A program made the position numbers and the translations under genes. From NCBI RefSeq assembly GCF_026151205.1, contig NC_087079.1, positions 1,452,028 through 1,516,027 of the forward strand: a stretch of 64,000 bases of DNA, in the 5' to 3' direction. The stretch's first letter is position 1, and each line of letters opens with the position of its first letter. This DNA comes from Bolinopsis microptera. Taxonomy: Eukaryota; Ctenophora; Tentaculata; Lobata; Bolinopsidae. This document shows positions 46,376-56,939 of this stretch, one piece after another. The notes under the pieces were generated by a model. It did no database searches. It was not told the origin of the DNA and saw nothing but the letters and a program-made list of their open reading frames with translations.

Positions 46376-49300
46376 ATGAAAATAGTTTTGTGTTTTCTCC
46401 TACTTTGTGTGCATTGTGGGGTCCTGTCACGAAGCTCGGACTATAAACTTGGCAACACTTACGGGTACAGAAGCTCTAATTCTAAAAATGATATCTGGGA
46501 AGATTCAAAACAAGATGATACATGTTACAAGGTAAAATTATATTTAAAACTGACATTATAGTTATGCTGACAAATATTTACCAGGATCGATCATTTGTGA
46601 ATTCGAAAAAGGTCGTTGCGCATAGAAGTTTGGAAGAAATTTTTTAAACTTCATCATCATGGTACATTATTGTTTGATTTTATTGCATGAATTGATTCGA
46701 TTAGAAAGTTACTCCGAACCATATATACTTCAGCGCGGTATATCGTTCCTAGACAAAAGTTTAGACGATGAAATTGAAGAGGAAATTGCAGGTTTTAACA
46801 TGCAACGTAGTTGGAACGGACGGGTATGTTTTTAAAAGTTTTAATTGTTAGTAGTGCTTGTAACCTTAAGGGTCACAGATGTAAATTTCAATTTATTGCA
46901 GGAGATGATAGCTCTTACTTTCAAGTTTCATCATCATATAAATAATTTAATATCTTTTCTAGTTAATATATGTGAGAAATTCAAATAATGATCCGTCCAA
47001 GAGTAGTAAAATTTGAACATCCTATCCAATTTCTTCAGAAAGTGGTTTATAAGATCGACAACTTACCAAAGTGTACTGATATAAAAGATGCCGCAACAGT
47101 AAAGATGATTATTGACAATGCTGCAGAGACGTGGAATAAAGTTGAGGGGGCTAATGTTATGTGGGTGCAACATTAATTTATATATATATATATATTATTT
47201 ATATTAATTTCTATACATTAGGACTTTGCTACACGTTGTATACATTAGGACTTTGCTACACGTTGTATACCTCTCTCGTGCGATCAAAAGGGGTTGCAGC
47301 GTACGTGTACGTGTGTCAATTAGGACTGGGTTTTCCGACCGGTAACCCTAAAACTTATCTTGACCTTAATCTAAACCCGATTCAAAACAAATTCTATCAC
47401 TATCAGCATGGTTTAAATTTTCGCGTTGGTACTGTAATTGTAAGATTAAAAAAGATATTTTCCTAAAAGATCATCTCATTGCAATGATCTTACTCAACAG
47501 GTTGGTGAATATTGAGGATATTAAAAATAGCAACAAAGTTAAAGACAACCAAGACTTCGACAATAACAGCGAAAAGAACAACAATAACAGCAACGAAGAT
47601 GAGTTTAGTAACGACACCGAAGAAATGGACGAATTACAATCTGCAGACTATAACATTAACGACTCTGAGTCAGACTTTCCAACTGACTACCAGGGTGTTG
47701 ATATAATAGTGAGCTTCGAGCCCTGCAACCACTTGAAACACCGGGATAAGAACCCTAACGCATTCCTGGAGGAGTATGGGGAGGATTGTGAGGGAGTTTA
47801 CGCTCACGCTCATTTCTTCGGTATGTACAAATGTGTAATATATCAACATTATTTTCGAATCACTCTGTTTTTTGTGGTATTTTCTGTCTTCACAAACTTT
47901 ATTTCAGCTGGACTGATACTCGCTCATTTGTCTTACCATTAACTTAAAGTCATAACTATAAGACGGTAACACTGATTATACTCTACAGGTGATATTCATT
48001 TTAACGAGTTGATGACGTGGACAGATAAGGTGTTAACTGAGAAAGATCTGACTTTTAACGATTACGTAAAGCCAAACTTGTACTCTATTGCTTTACATGA
48101 ATTTGGACATAGTCTGGGACTCAGGTGGGTGATTTAAAATTCCTGTAATTAATGGAACTGCATGTTTATAAGTAAGATCCTGTGCCCGAACAGTTTCAGA
48201 GAGTTTTCGGGCAACTGCACTTCTGCCTGATTTTAAATTCCAAAATCTGCAGGCACACGCTCGTGAAACAGGATGCGATGTACTGGGATTTTAGTGGTAT
48301 GAGAAAACAAGAGCTGCTGGAGCTCGGAGAAAACGATATCAAGGAACTTAAGAATCTTTACAAGGGTGAGGGAATTAAACTTATCGAAGTTGTTTTATAA
48401 TTATTTGTTTTATTAATTAGTTTACAACTTGTGACTTAATATTCGAATTTTTAACGAAGCTGCTATAATCCATATACATATTCACTATCTAGATGTTATG
48501 AAGTGCGCGTTTACGAGAGTATATTTGAACTACTTGTTTTCTTCTCAGCCCAATACTTAAATGATATTTCAGTGAAAGATAAGTGTCAAGACAAAGTGTC
48601 CATTTGTTCCAGAAACCAAGATCAGTACTGCAATAACGTTGAACAAAGACCGCTTTGTGCAAAAACCTGCGGCGATTGTGGTAAGTAAACTAGTTAAGGT
48701 GGTCAATATTTCTGTGAGTCCCTTTCCGATAGGACATTTTAATAAAAGATGGATTGAGCGACAATTTGACAGTAAAATGATTATTAGACACGATTTATAT
48801 GACTACTTACACCTCTCTCCCCCAGATGAATGTGGTACAGGCTTAGTAGACGACTATATGAAGTGCAGTGAGAGCATCTGTAACGATATGAATCATCAAA
48901 TGAGACCGTTCTGTCGGAAAACTTGTAAACTTTGTGACCCCGGCTCTATTACTGGTACGAATTTTATTTATAGAATTTGTTAATTCTCAACTGATTTAAA
49001 CTGAGTAAATAATAATATGTGTTTTCTTCAGTATCTGTAAAAGCATTATAGGACGCGCATATCAGCATATTATTTTATCTTTATAAGAACAAAGGGAAAA
49101 CAAATTACTAATGTCTACTGCATGTCTCGTAGTTATTACTCGTTAAAAACTCTTTAAGTACTTAACTCCAATACTTTGATCCCCTCCCCTAATTGCCCTC
49201 CCCCTTCTCTCCTAATCTCCCTCATGATTAACATTGCTCGTCAGGTAAGTGCACTGGACTACCCGGTAATATCTCCCGGCTGATTACAGATGAGAAGTTT

Positions 49301-52300
49301 CCTATTATCCGGGGTACCCCTGTTAAAGTGCGGTGTGAGAAGGGCTACAAGATAGACGGAGACGAGGTGATTACTTGTAGGGACGGGGAGGTCTTTACTT
49401 GGGAGGAAGAGGAACCTGAATGTGAACTGATACAGATCGAAGGTACTTAGCTAGTCAGCCAGTGAGACCGTAAAACAGTCAATGAGTCGTGTTATTTTGA
49501 TTAATTTCCCAAGCCTGAAATGTGGATGACTTTTTGTCCAGTTGTGGAGGTAAATAACGTGTGCTGATTTATTCCTTATCATAACAGTCTCTGCAACACG
49601 ATAATATTGTTCTATTAGTCCTCTCTAACTGGAAGAGGGTTCCTTGACTTTGATTTAGTGAGTTAAGTTTAACCGGACAAAGAAACAGTTCTAAAATGAA
49701 TTTTCAATCATCAATACTTAGAGTTTTTTCAATCATTAATTGCATACAATTCGAGTGCATCCTTAGAAACGATAATAATCAAATTGAGATGTGGTACACT
49801 TGGGAATATCACAGTACTCCCAGGAGTCCAAAAATGTCCAGAATGCGTTCTTGTAGCACCACGGTTTTGTCTGGCCAGCCTCCCAATGGTTTCCATACTC
49901 AGGCTTAGGAGAAGGGTTCCTACATAGTGTGTGGTCTCCGACTCCAGCCCAGCTGAATTCAGGAGTTTGGTAGTCGTGACTAACCGGGTAGTCTAAGTTC
50001 CAGTTCTGGCAGCCGTACCCACTGATTGTTTCGCTGACCTTGCCCCGATAGCTGGCCCCGTACACAGAAAAGCAGTCCATATCCCAGATACAGGACGGGA
50101 TGTCACAATCTTCTTTCTCTGTTTTGCTGATGTAACAGTAGGGTTTGGTAGCGTGTCCGTATCCATAAGGATTCTGGCAGAAGTGGTTTGGAGCCGCTCT
50201 GCCAGCTTCAGGAGTCTGCCTCCAGTTGATGCAGGCCTTGCCAGACTTTGAGGTCTTTCGGATAGATCCATGGTACTTCCAGCCCTGGTCCAGGCTGCAG
50301 AACACGTCGTTTATGAGGGCAACGAAGGATCCGACGTTAGAGAGTCTGCCAAGTTGATTCACGTTGTGTGCTCTCTGTCTTTCAGAAAGTCTCCTGCGGG
50401 ACCCCTTTTTGTGGGATAATTCAAACAAATCAAACTCACCACTGATCACCCTGACAGATCGGACTGTGATGTTTAACTTCATTTCGTTGTCATAGTAACG
50501 GTAGCAGTTACCAGTCATGTCTTCTCCGGTGCACACCTCAATAACGGGTCCAATGCAGCCCTCCAGAGAGTCGGTTCCTACAGACCAAGTGAATGCAGTG
50601 TCTGGACACTGCATGCACTGCACAGCTCCTTCGACCGAGCTGTACTGGTGTCTAGGACAGGACCTGCAAGAGACAGGGTTTTCAATGTTGCTGAATGTAC
50701 CCTTAGGACAGATCTGGCAGCCTTTATCAGGATCTCTATACCACCCGACGACACACTTCATTTCTTTGCATTGGTTGATGGACGTTGCAGCTACCTGGGC
50801 AGTTTCTTCACCCTCTGGACAGGCTTTGCAGCTATCAGCAGACGCAGCACCAGCCAGATCATTGTAAGTGTTCCTAGGACAAGGTTTTGGTTTGGATGAT
50901 CCCTCTTCACAGAAGTGTCCAGCAGGAGCCGGCACGCAAGTGAGAGACCCTTGAAGAGAGTTGTAGGAGCCGGCAGCACAGAGTGAGCACACGGCAGCCT
51001 TATCGTCAGAGAACTGTCCGGCAGGACACAGCTCACATTGAGAGGAGGAGATGGAGTAGCTTCCAGCATCACATTCCTGGCAGGAGAGCTGACCCTCAAA
51101 CTCGGTGATGGTTCCAGCTGGACACTCTTGGCAAGCAGCCTGTCCCTGTTGTGAGTTGAAGAACCCGGCAGCACACTTGACACAGCTAGCGGCAGCGGCG
51201 GCAGGTCCGTAGTATCCAGCAGCACAGTCCCCGCAATAAGCCTGTCCTGTCCTGTCCTGGAACTGTCCAACAGAACATTTCACGCACTGTGCGGCACCCT
51301 CAGCACTGTAATGTCCAGCACCACACAGGATACAGGACACGGAGCCAGCTTGGTCGGAGAATGTTCCGGCAGCACAAGGAAAGCACTGTCCTTCAGTCTC
51401 GTACTTTCCGGCAGCACAAGCTTTACAAACTCCATTAACAGGAACCTGACCCTCAGGGCAGATCACAATCTTGCACTCGGTAGCTCCTTCTTTATCAGAG
51501 TTTGAGGGGCAGTCCTTACAGGCGGTGGCTCCAGCTGCATCCCCGTACTTCAGGACGGGACAGAGAAGGCACTCAGAGCCGTCAACAGGGGAGTAGCTGC
51601 CTGCAGGACAGTCATAACAATGATCAAATGCTCCGCTTTTCATCGGGGAGGAAGTTCCTGCTGGGCAGAGTTTGCAGTCGGTAGAAGCAGCAACATCCTG
51701 GTATTGGCCAGCCGAGCAGATTTTGCACCCTGCTGCTCCTTCTTCGTCCTGGAAGTGTCCGGGGAGACATTCCTCACAGACGGTTCCACCCTCAATGGGA
51801 CTGTGCTTTCCTTTATCACAAGGGAAGCAATCGTAGCCACCAGTCTCTGTTGTGATCGCTCCAGCAGAACACTTCATGCACTCCCAGTACCCCATCTCGG
51901 GGGTGTAAGTACCGGCGGGACACATGTCACAGGCAAAACTACCCTCCATATTGGCGAACTCACCCTCGTAGCACTGTTCACATTCGTCATATCCTTCAAC
52001 GTGTGTTCCGTTAACAGACCAGGTACCTTTAGGACACTCGTCCCCATCAGCTAAATCCAAGATATCATCAACAGAGGTTCTGTCTCCAGAAGCCTGGAGA
52101 ATAAGCAGTAGACACAGAGCTAAACTTCTCATGATTACGAATTTGCAAATATCGGAAAATGTTTTAGCTAATGTTGGAAGGGGTTTAATTGACAGGAGTT
52201 TATTAAGTAAGTCTTTTGACCAGGTGTAACTGTGTGAAAAGACAAACTGGAATTATTGATTTAGCCGCGTCAATCAAATCGTCCGGTTCAGCACTAGACG

Positions 52301-52830
52301 AGTTAGCGTCCCAAAAGTCCAGCTGCTGATCGGCTAATCTTTTCACAGCTGTCAGTCTGTCACTTTGACTGTGAAATATTGCGTTGTAACTGTAAAGCGG
52401 AAGTTTTACTATCAGTATCACCATCAATAATAATTTGGTAGTTGAGCAATGTTCCGTGAATTGAATTAGAATGAAAGCTTTGAAGAGACTTTGTTTATAG
52501 TAGCTAGAATCATAAACAGTAAACGTGGTATCATGATTTTACTAGAGCGAGAAATTACCAGTGAATTGCAGCATCTTTTATATATTCAAGTTAAAACGAA
52601 ATATTCTTATAACAGTAGCTTAGCTTGAAACATTTCATTAGTCGTATAAAATTCAATTGTTTTCAGAAGAAGAGCAGTGTGTTGATGTACGTGCGAAAAA
52701 CTGCAAAAGGCTAAAGTCGAAACCAGATAGAATAAAGAAGAAATGCAAGAAGTCCATTTGGAAGAAGTCGTGTCCACAAACATGTGGTGCTTGCAAAATA
52801 GGCCCCGAAAAGAAAAAAAGAAAAGTGTAA
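46376..52830 (+). CDS. secreted matrix metalloproteinase with three ShK domains and a sushi domain
   Basis: Ten exons join in phase to 1536 bp (511 aa): 46376-46531, 46734-46823, 47039-47160, 47501-47820, 47989-48124, 48253-48365, 48573-48680, 48826-48954, 49245-49442, 52667-52830. Residues 1-18 are a signal peptide (MKIVLCFLLLCVHC). The catalytic domain starts near SWNGRKVVYKIDNLP (78). Zinc site HEFGHSLGLRH is 266-276, Met-turn DAMYW has Met284, and AHAHFFGDIHF matches the structural Zn/Ca loop. A 58-residue Asn/Asp/Glu/Ser-rich insert (131-188) interrupts the domain. Two ShK six-cysteine domains (317-348, 351-385), a sushi/CCP domain (394-451) and a basic ShK domain (462-500) follow. The propeptide is short and lacks the PRCGVPD cysteine switch; Cys50 is the only candidate switch cysteine seen. 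Likely role: extracellular protein cleavage. An antisense gene lies in the last intron. Exon 3's donor is the least certain. Confidence 0.85.
49763..52132 (-). CDS. secreted GCC2/GCC3-repeat, betagamma-crystallin-like, double-kringle protein, copy 1
   Basis: Intronless, 789 aa, ATG at 52132. Signal peptide MRSLALCLLLILQASG, then cysteine-rich repeats of the GCC2/GCC3 (ephrin-receptor-like) type to about 525 (CxxCxxGxY periodicity, for example CKLCPAGTSSP). Segment 527-611 (VIEVCTGEDMTGNCYRYY, VRSVRVISGEFDLFE, LGRLSNVGSF) has the look of a betagamma-crystallin Greek-key unit; this assignment is mine. Kringle 1 is 612-681 and kringle 2 is 687-779, both ending in the hallmark CDIPxC. There is no membrane anchor, so it is probably a secreted matrix or adhesive protein. 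It lies antisense inside the last intron (49443-52666) of the metalloproteinase gene. Compared with copies 2 and 3 it lacks two blocks of cysteine-rich repeats (174 residues shorter). The stretch 49443-49762 beyond its 3' end shows nothing else. Confidence 0.9.
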   Translation of the reverse strand: MRSLALCLLLILQASGDRTSVDDILDLADGDECPKGTWSVNGTHVEGYDECEQCYEGEFANMEGSFACDMCPAGTYTPEMGYWECMKCSAGAITTETGGYDCFPCDKGKHSPIEGGTVCEECLPGHFQDEEGAAGCKICSAGQYQDVAASTDCKLCPAGTSSPMKSGAFDHCYDCPAGSYSPVDGSECLLCPVLKYGDAAGATACKDCPSNSDKEGATECKIVICPEGQVPVNGVCKACAAGKYETEGQCFPCAAGTFSDQAGSVSCILCGAGHYSAEGAAQCVKCSVGQFQDRTGQAYCGDCAAGYYGPAAAAASCVKCAAGFFNSQQGQAACQECPAGTITEFEGQLSCQECDAGSYSISSSQCELCPAGQFSDDKAAVCSLCAAGSYNSLQGSLTCVPAPAGHFCEEGSSKPKPCPRNTYNDLAGAASADSCKACPEGEETAQVAATSINQCKEMKCVVGWYRDPDKGCQICPKGTFSNIENPVSCRSCPRHQYSSVEGAVQCMQCPDTAFTWSVGTDSLEGCIGPVIEVCTGEDMTGNCYRYYDNEMKLNITVRSVRVISGEFDLFELSHKKGSRRRLSERQRAHNVNQLGRLSNVGSFVALINDVFCSLDQGWKYHGSIRKTSKSGKACINWRQTPEAGRAAPNHFCQNPYGYGHATKPYCYISKTEKEDCDIPSCIWDMDCFSVYGASYRGKVSETISGYGCQNWNLDYPVSHDYQTPEFSWAGVGDHTLCRNPSPKPEYGNHWEAGQTKPWCYKNAFWTFLDSWEYCDIPKCTTSQFDYYRF
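52133..52450 (-). promoter_or_regulatory. conserved upstream region of kringle gene copy 1
   Basis: This 5' flank is almost identical to 56940-57250 upstream of copy 2. A shorter core, GTCAATCAAATCGTCC.GTTC ... GAGTTAGCGTCCCA ... AGTCCAGCTGC, is also kept upstream of copy 3 (about 61914-61980). Conservation in the otherwise diverged copy 3 flank suggests a promoter or 5' UTR element. No TATA box was assigned. Confidence 0.45.
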
Positions 52831-53477
52831 AAGAAGACTTGAACGGAAACATGGACGAAAAGTCCTCGTATTAAATTTAAAGTTAAATGCCCCGGACTTG
52901 GTCATGAAATTAAATGCATCTCTCAGCTCATTGATGAAGATCTGAATTGTATTTTATGTCCGGATGCGACTTTAAATATAAAATATGTAATTATTGATCG
53001 TTGAAAAAACTTATAGTGAGCAGATCTCTCTTCGCCATCAGCCAAACTAAAGACAGTGCCTGAGTGCAACTACAACACGTTGGGTAGTGATTGGTCACTA
53101 TCTTGTGTTATCATAATATGTTATAAACTAATTACAACAGCTAATTACGACACTGTTTTAAACCATGTAATTACAACACTTTAAATATATTACATTTATT
53201 GAGGATGTTACGGAAGGAATTAATTTAGTGTAGTCCGAGGAGACACAATCCTCCTCTCGTCCTTGAATGAACTAATAGTATGTTTACAAATTAAGCGATT
53301 TACGTACGTTGAAGTTATTTGTTGCTATGTCATAATGTTATAATATCATATTAATCCTAAACATGTTTCACATTATTTAACGTTGAAATGGTTAGATTTT
53401 CTTTTCTTTTGAGTTACCCACACAAGATTAACGTCACAGTTCACACATAACGTCACAACTACTCAAATAGAGTTCAG
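52831..53477. other. spacer between ShK exon and small convergent frame, copy 1
   Basis: Duplicated at 57635-58255 with small indels. A frame after the ShK stop (KCPGLGHEIKCISQLIDEDL) is open in copy 2 but shifted by an indel near 52978 in copy 1, so it is treated as non-coding. Confidence 0.5.
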
Positions 53478-53897
53478 GAGGGGCAACATATATTGCTTAC
53501 AGTGTTAGCAAGAGTGAATGCGGTTAATCCAACCCTTCAACAGTACTTTAAGAATCGTGATAAAACATTAATAATATCAAATGAAATTACGGTTATGAGC
53601 CTAATCACTAATACTGGGTTGTTTTTTCGAACAAGAGTTCACGTTTATTCAGGTAGTAGGAAGGAACGGAAAAACTGGTTCATGCGATTAGCAAATTTTG
53701 CTCGCTGACTTAACTTCTCTACAGTATCCGCATTCATGTGTCAAGTTATGCATCCAAGAATTCCATCACAAATTAAGAATTCAAAAAAAATTTTAGACAT
53801 TGAAGAAATTGAGAAAGTTTACAAGTTTACAAAAGGGTTTTTAGATAGATTCAGACCCTTGGAGTTAGAAGAACCGAAAGCTGAGAGCCTCGTTTAA
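53478..53897 (+). CDS. small spliced reading frame of unknown function, copy 1 (5' end unknown)
   Basis: Two putative exons, 53478-53652 (acceptor TTCAG, donor G|GTAGTA) and 53725-53897 (acceptor TCTCTACAG, stop TAA 53895-53897), join in phase. The product contains HILLTVLARVNAVNPTLQQY, FFRTRVHVYS, CQVMHPRIPSQIKNSKK and ILDIEEIEKVYKFTKGFLDR. No domain is recognised and no start codon is seen, so an upstream exon is needed. In copy 2 a 26-bp insertion falls in the putative 72-bp intron, while the only exon indel is 6 bp, in frame. An AATAAA at 53959 follows. Against a strong claim: most base changes between the copies are non-synonymous. Confidence 0.35.
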
Positions 53898-53958
53898 CTT
53901 TAAGCAGCCAGCTTTACTCATTAAGTGCAATATCATTTACTTTATATTTTTACTGACA

Positions 53959-53982
53959 AATAAAACAGTTCAACGATTTATT
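53959..53982. terminator. facing poly(A) signals of convergent transcripts
   Basis: AATAAA on plus (53959-53964) follows the small spliced frame. AATAAA on minus (complement of TTTATT at 53977-53982) follows the stop of kringle gene copy 2. Each signal lies past the other, so the two transcripts would overlap at their 3' ends. The same pair is repeated at 58757-58780. Confidence 0.6.
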
Positions 53983-54047
53983 TCATACCATTAATATTCA
54001 AACTTTTTACCAATCATTAATTTTAATACAATACATCAATTGCATCC

Positions 54048-56939
54048 TTAGAAACGGTAGAAATCAAACTTGGCTCTGGAGCAGGCAGGAATATCACAAT
54101 AATCCCAGATCTCAAACCAAGACCAGAAGTAGTCCTTGAAGCACCAGGGTCTACCCTCGCTCTCCGGGCTCGGGTTCCTGCACTTTGTGTGCTCTCCTAC
54201 ACCAGCCCAGTTGTATTCGGGAGAGTGGTAGCTGTGGATAACAGGGTAGTCAGTGTTCCAGTTCTGGCAGACGTGTCCACTGATTGTGTCACCAACCTTT
54301 CCTCGGTATTGGACTCCGTTACCGGTAAAGCAGTCCATGTCCCAGATGCAGGATGGAATGTCGCATTCCTCTGTTTCTGTTTCGCTGATGTAACAGAAGG
54401 GTTTGGCAGCGAGATGGTTTCCGTTAGGATTCTGGCAGAAGTGGTTTGGAGCCGCTCTGCCAGCCAGAGGGGTCCTCTTCCAGTTGATGCAGGCCTTGCC
54501 AGACTTTGAGGTCTTCCGGATAGATCCATGGTACTTCCAGCCCTGGTCCAGGCTGCAGAACACGTCGTTTATGAGGGCAACGAAGGATCCGACGTTGGAG
54601 AGTCTTCCAAGTTGATTCACGTTGTGAGCTCCGTGTCTCTCTGCAAGCTTTGTGTAGTATCCCCTCTTGTTGGATAAGTCGAACAAATCAAACTCTCCGC
54701 TTATAACCTTGACAGATTTTACTGTGACATTTACCAGCATTTCGTTGTCGTAGTAACGGTAGCAGTTTCCAGTCATGTCTTCTCCGGTGCACACCTCTAT
54801 AACGGGTCCAATGCAGCCATCCAGAGAGTCAGTTCTTTCAGACCATGTGAATGCAGTGTCTGGACACTGCATGCACTGTACAGCTCCTTCAACAGAGTTG
54901 TACTGGTGTCTAGGACAGGACCTACAAGCGACAGCATTTGCAATGTTGCTGAATGTACCCTTAGGGCAGATCTGGCAGCCTTGATCAGGATCCCTGAAGT
55001 ATCCCGGAACACAGTTGATATCTTTGCATTGGTCGGCGGAAGTTGCTGCTTTCTGAGCAGTTTCTTTACCCTCTGGGCAAGCTTTGCAGCCATTAGCAGC
55101 TACAGCACCAGTCAGCTCATTGTAAGTACTTCTAGGACAAGGTGTGGGTTCAGCTGAACCATCTGGGCAGTAGTGACCAGCAGGGCTAATCTCCTCTTGA
55201 TCAGATTCACTGCCAGCAGGACAGTAATATCCAGCACTGCAGAGACCGGAGGGGGCTACTAAACCAGCCTGGTCACAGTATTTCCCGGCAGGACACACAA
55301 CGCACTCATCAAGTGAGACAGAACCAGCGTTGGGGTTGTAGGTTCCAATAGGACAGGGTGTTCCAGAAGAGGATCCTTCTCCGCAGATACTTCCTGCTGG
55401 GCAGTCAGTAGGAGCGACAGAGCCCTCCTCACAGTAACTTCCTGCTGGACAGACCTTAGCATCAACAGCACCCTCGGAGTCTACGTATTTACCAGCAGGG
55501 GCGGGCATGCAACCAGAAGATCCTTCATAAGGGGTGTAGGAGCCGGCAGCACAGAGTGAGCACACGGCAGCCTTATCGTCAGAGAACTGTCCGGCAGGAC
55601 ACAGCTCACATTGAGAGGAGGAGATGGAGTAGCTTCCGGCATCACATTCCTGGCAGGAGAGCTGACCCTCAATCTCGGTGATGGTTCCAGCTGGACACTC
55701 TTGGCAAGCAGCCTGTCCCTGTTGTGAGTTGAAGAAACCGGCAGCACACTTGACACAGCTAGCGGCAGCGGCGGCAGGTCCGTAGTATCCAGCAGCACAG
55801 TCCTCACAATAAGCCTGTCCTGTCCTGTCCTGGAACTGTCCAACAGAACATTTCACGCACTGTGCGGCACCCTTAGCACTGTAATGTCCAGCACCACACA
55901 GGATACAGGACACCGAGCCAGCTTGGTCGGAGAATGATCCGGCAGCACAAGGCAAGCACTCTCCTTCAATCTCGTACTGTCCGGCAGCACAAGCCTCACA
56001 TTTACCATCCTTCACGATCTGACCAGCTGGACACACGATCTTACACTCAGTCATACCCTCTGCATCGTTACCGTCACATGGCAGACATGCTGTCATGCCC
56101 TCTTCAGCACCATAGGTCTTCACGGGGCAGATGCTACAGCTAGCAGCTCCTGAAATGTTGCTGTAGTAGCCCTTGGAGCATTTGGTGCACGAATCAGCGC
56201 CAAGTAAGGCAAAGGAACCAGCATCACAAGCTTCACAAACTCCATCAACAGGGACCTGGCCCTCGGGGCAGGCAAGGGTGCAGTCGGTAGCTCCTTCTTT
56301 ATCAGAGTTTGAGGGGCAGTCCTTACAGGCGGTAGCTCCAGCTGCATCCCCGTACTTCAGGACGGGACAGAGGAGGCACTCAGAGCCGTTAACAGGGGAG
56401 TAGCTGCCGGCAGGGCAGTCAACACAAGCAGTAACAGCTCCGCTCTGCGCTGGGGAAGAAGTTCCTGCTGGGCAGAGTTTGCAGTCGGTAGAAGCAGCAA
56501 CATCCTGGTATTGGCCAGCCGAGCAGACTTTGCACCCTGCTGCTCCTTCTTCGTCCTGGAAGTGTCCGGGGAGACATTCCTCACAGACGGTTCCACCCTC
56601 AACGGGACTGTGCTTTCCTTTACCACAAGGGAAGCAATCGTAGCCACCAGTCTCTGTTGTGATCGCTCCAGCAGAACACTTCATGCACTCCCAGTACCCC
56701 ATCTCGGGGGTGTAAGTACCGGCGGGACACATATCACAGGCAATACTACCCTCCATATTGGCGAACTCACCCTCGTAGCACTGTTCACATTCTTCATATC
56801 CTTCAACGTGTGTTCCGTTAACAGACCAGGTACCTTTAGGACACTCGTCCCCATCAGCTAAATCCAAGATATCATCAACAGAGGTCCTGTCTCCAGAAGC
56901 CTGGAGAATAAGCAGTAGACACAGAGCTAAACTTCTCAT
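54048..56939 (-). CDS. secreted GCC2/GCC3-repeat, betagamma-crystallin-like, double-kringle protein, copy 2
   Basis: Intronless, 963 aa from ATG at 56939. An upstream in-frame ATG (57080) would add 47 residues before the signal peptide; it is rejected because MRSLALCLLLILQASG is the start in all copies. Cysteine-rich GCC2/GCC3-like repeats fill residues ~34 to ~705. The betagamma-crystallin-like segment (VKSVKVISGEFDLFD) follows. Kringle 1 is at 795-864 and kringle 2 at 870-953. Compared with copy 1 it has two extra blocks of repeats (around AGSFALLGADSCTKCSKG and around AGKYVDSEGAVDAKVCPAGS). It is a mosaic: the N-terminus and the segment CILCGAGHYSAKGAAQC match copy 1, the rest matches copy 3. 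A secreted matrix-type role is inferred. Confidence 0.92.
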   Translation of the reverse strand: MRSLALCLLLILQASGDRTSVDDILDLADGDECPKGTWSVNGTHVEGYEECEQCYEGEFANMEGSIACDMCPAGTYTPEMGYWECMKCSAGAITTETGGYDCFPCGKGKHSPVEGGTVCEECLPGHFQDEEGAAGCKVCSAGQYQDVAASTDCKLCPAGTSSPAQSGAVTACVDCPAGSYSPVNGSECLLCPVLKYGDAAGATACKDCPSNSDKEGATDCTLACPEGQVPVDGVCEACDAGSFALLGADSCTKCSKGYYSNISGAASCSICPVKTYGAEEGMTACLPCDGNDAEGMTECKIVCPAGQIVKDGKCEACAAGQYEIEGECLPCAAGSFSDQAGSVSCILCGAGHYSAKGAAQCVKCSVGQFQDRTGQAYCEDCAAGYYGPAAAAASCVKCAAGFFNSQQGQAACQECPAGTITEIEGQLSCQECDAGSYSISSSQCELCPAGQFSDDKAAVCSLCAAGSYTPYEGSSGCMPAPAGKYVDSEGAVDAKVCPAGSYCEEGSVAPTDCPAGSICGEGSSSGTPCPIGTYNPNAGSVSLDECVVCPAGKYCDQAGLVAPSGLCSAGYYCPAGSESDQEEISPAGHYCPDGSAEPTPCPRSTYNELTGAVAANGCKACPEGKETAQKAATSADQCKDINCVPGYFRDPDQGCQICPKGTFSNIANAVACRSCPRHQYNSVEGAVQCMQCPDTAFTWSERTDSLDGCIGPVIEVCTGEDMTGNCYRYYDNEMLVNVTVKSVKVISGEFDLFDLSNKRGYYTKLAERHGAHNVNQLGRLSNVGSFVALINDVFCSLDQGWKYHGSIRKTSKSGKACINWKRTPLAGRAAPNHFCQNPNGNHLAAKPFCYISETETEECDIPSCIWDMDCFTGNGVQYRGKVGDTISGHVCQNWNTDYPVIHSYHSPEYNWAGVGEHTKCRNPSPESEGRPWCFKDYFWSWFEIWDYCDIPACSRAKFDFYRF

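Noticed and set aside
50517..56861. Many antisense frames of 60-160 codons opposite the kringle genes
   Set aside because: Shadows of strongly biased cysteine-rich coding repeats. They recur in the same places in all copies and show no domain of their own.
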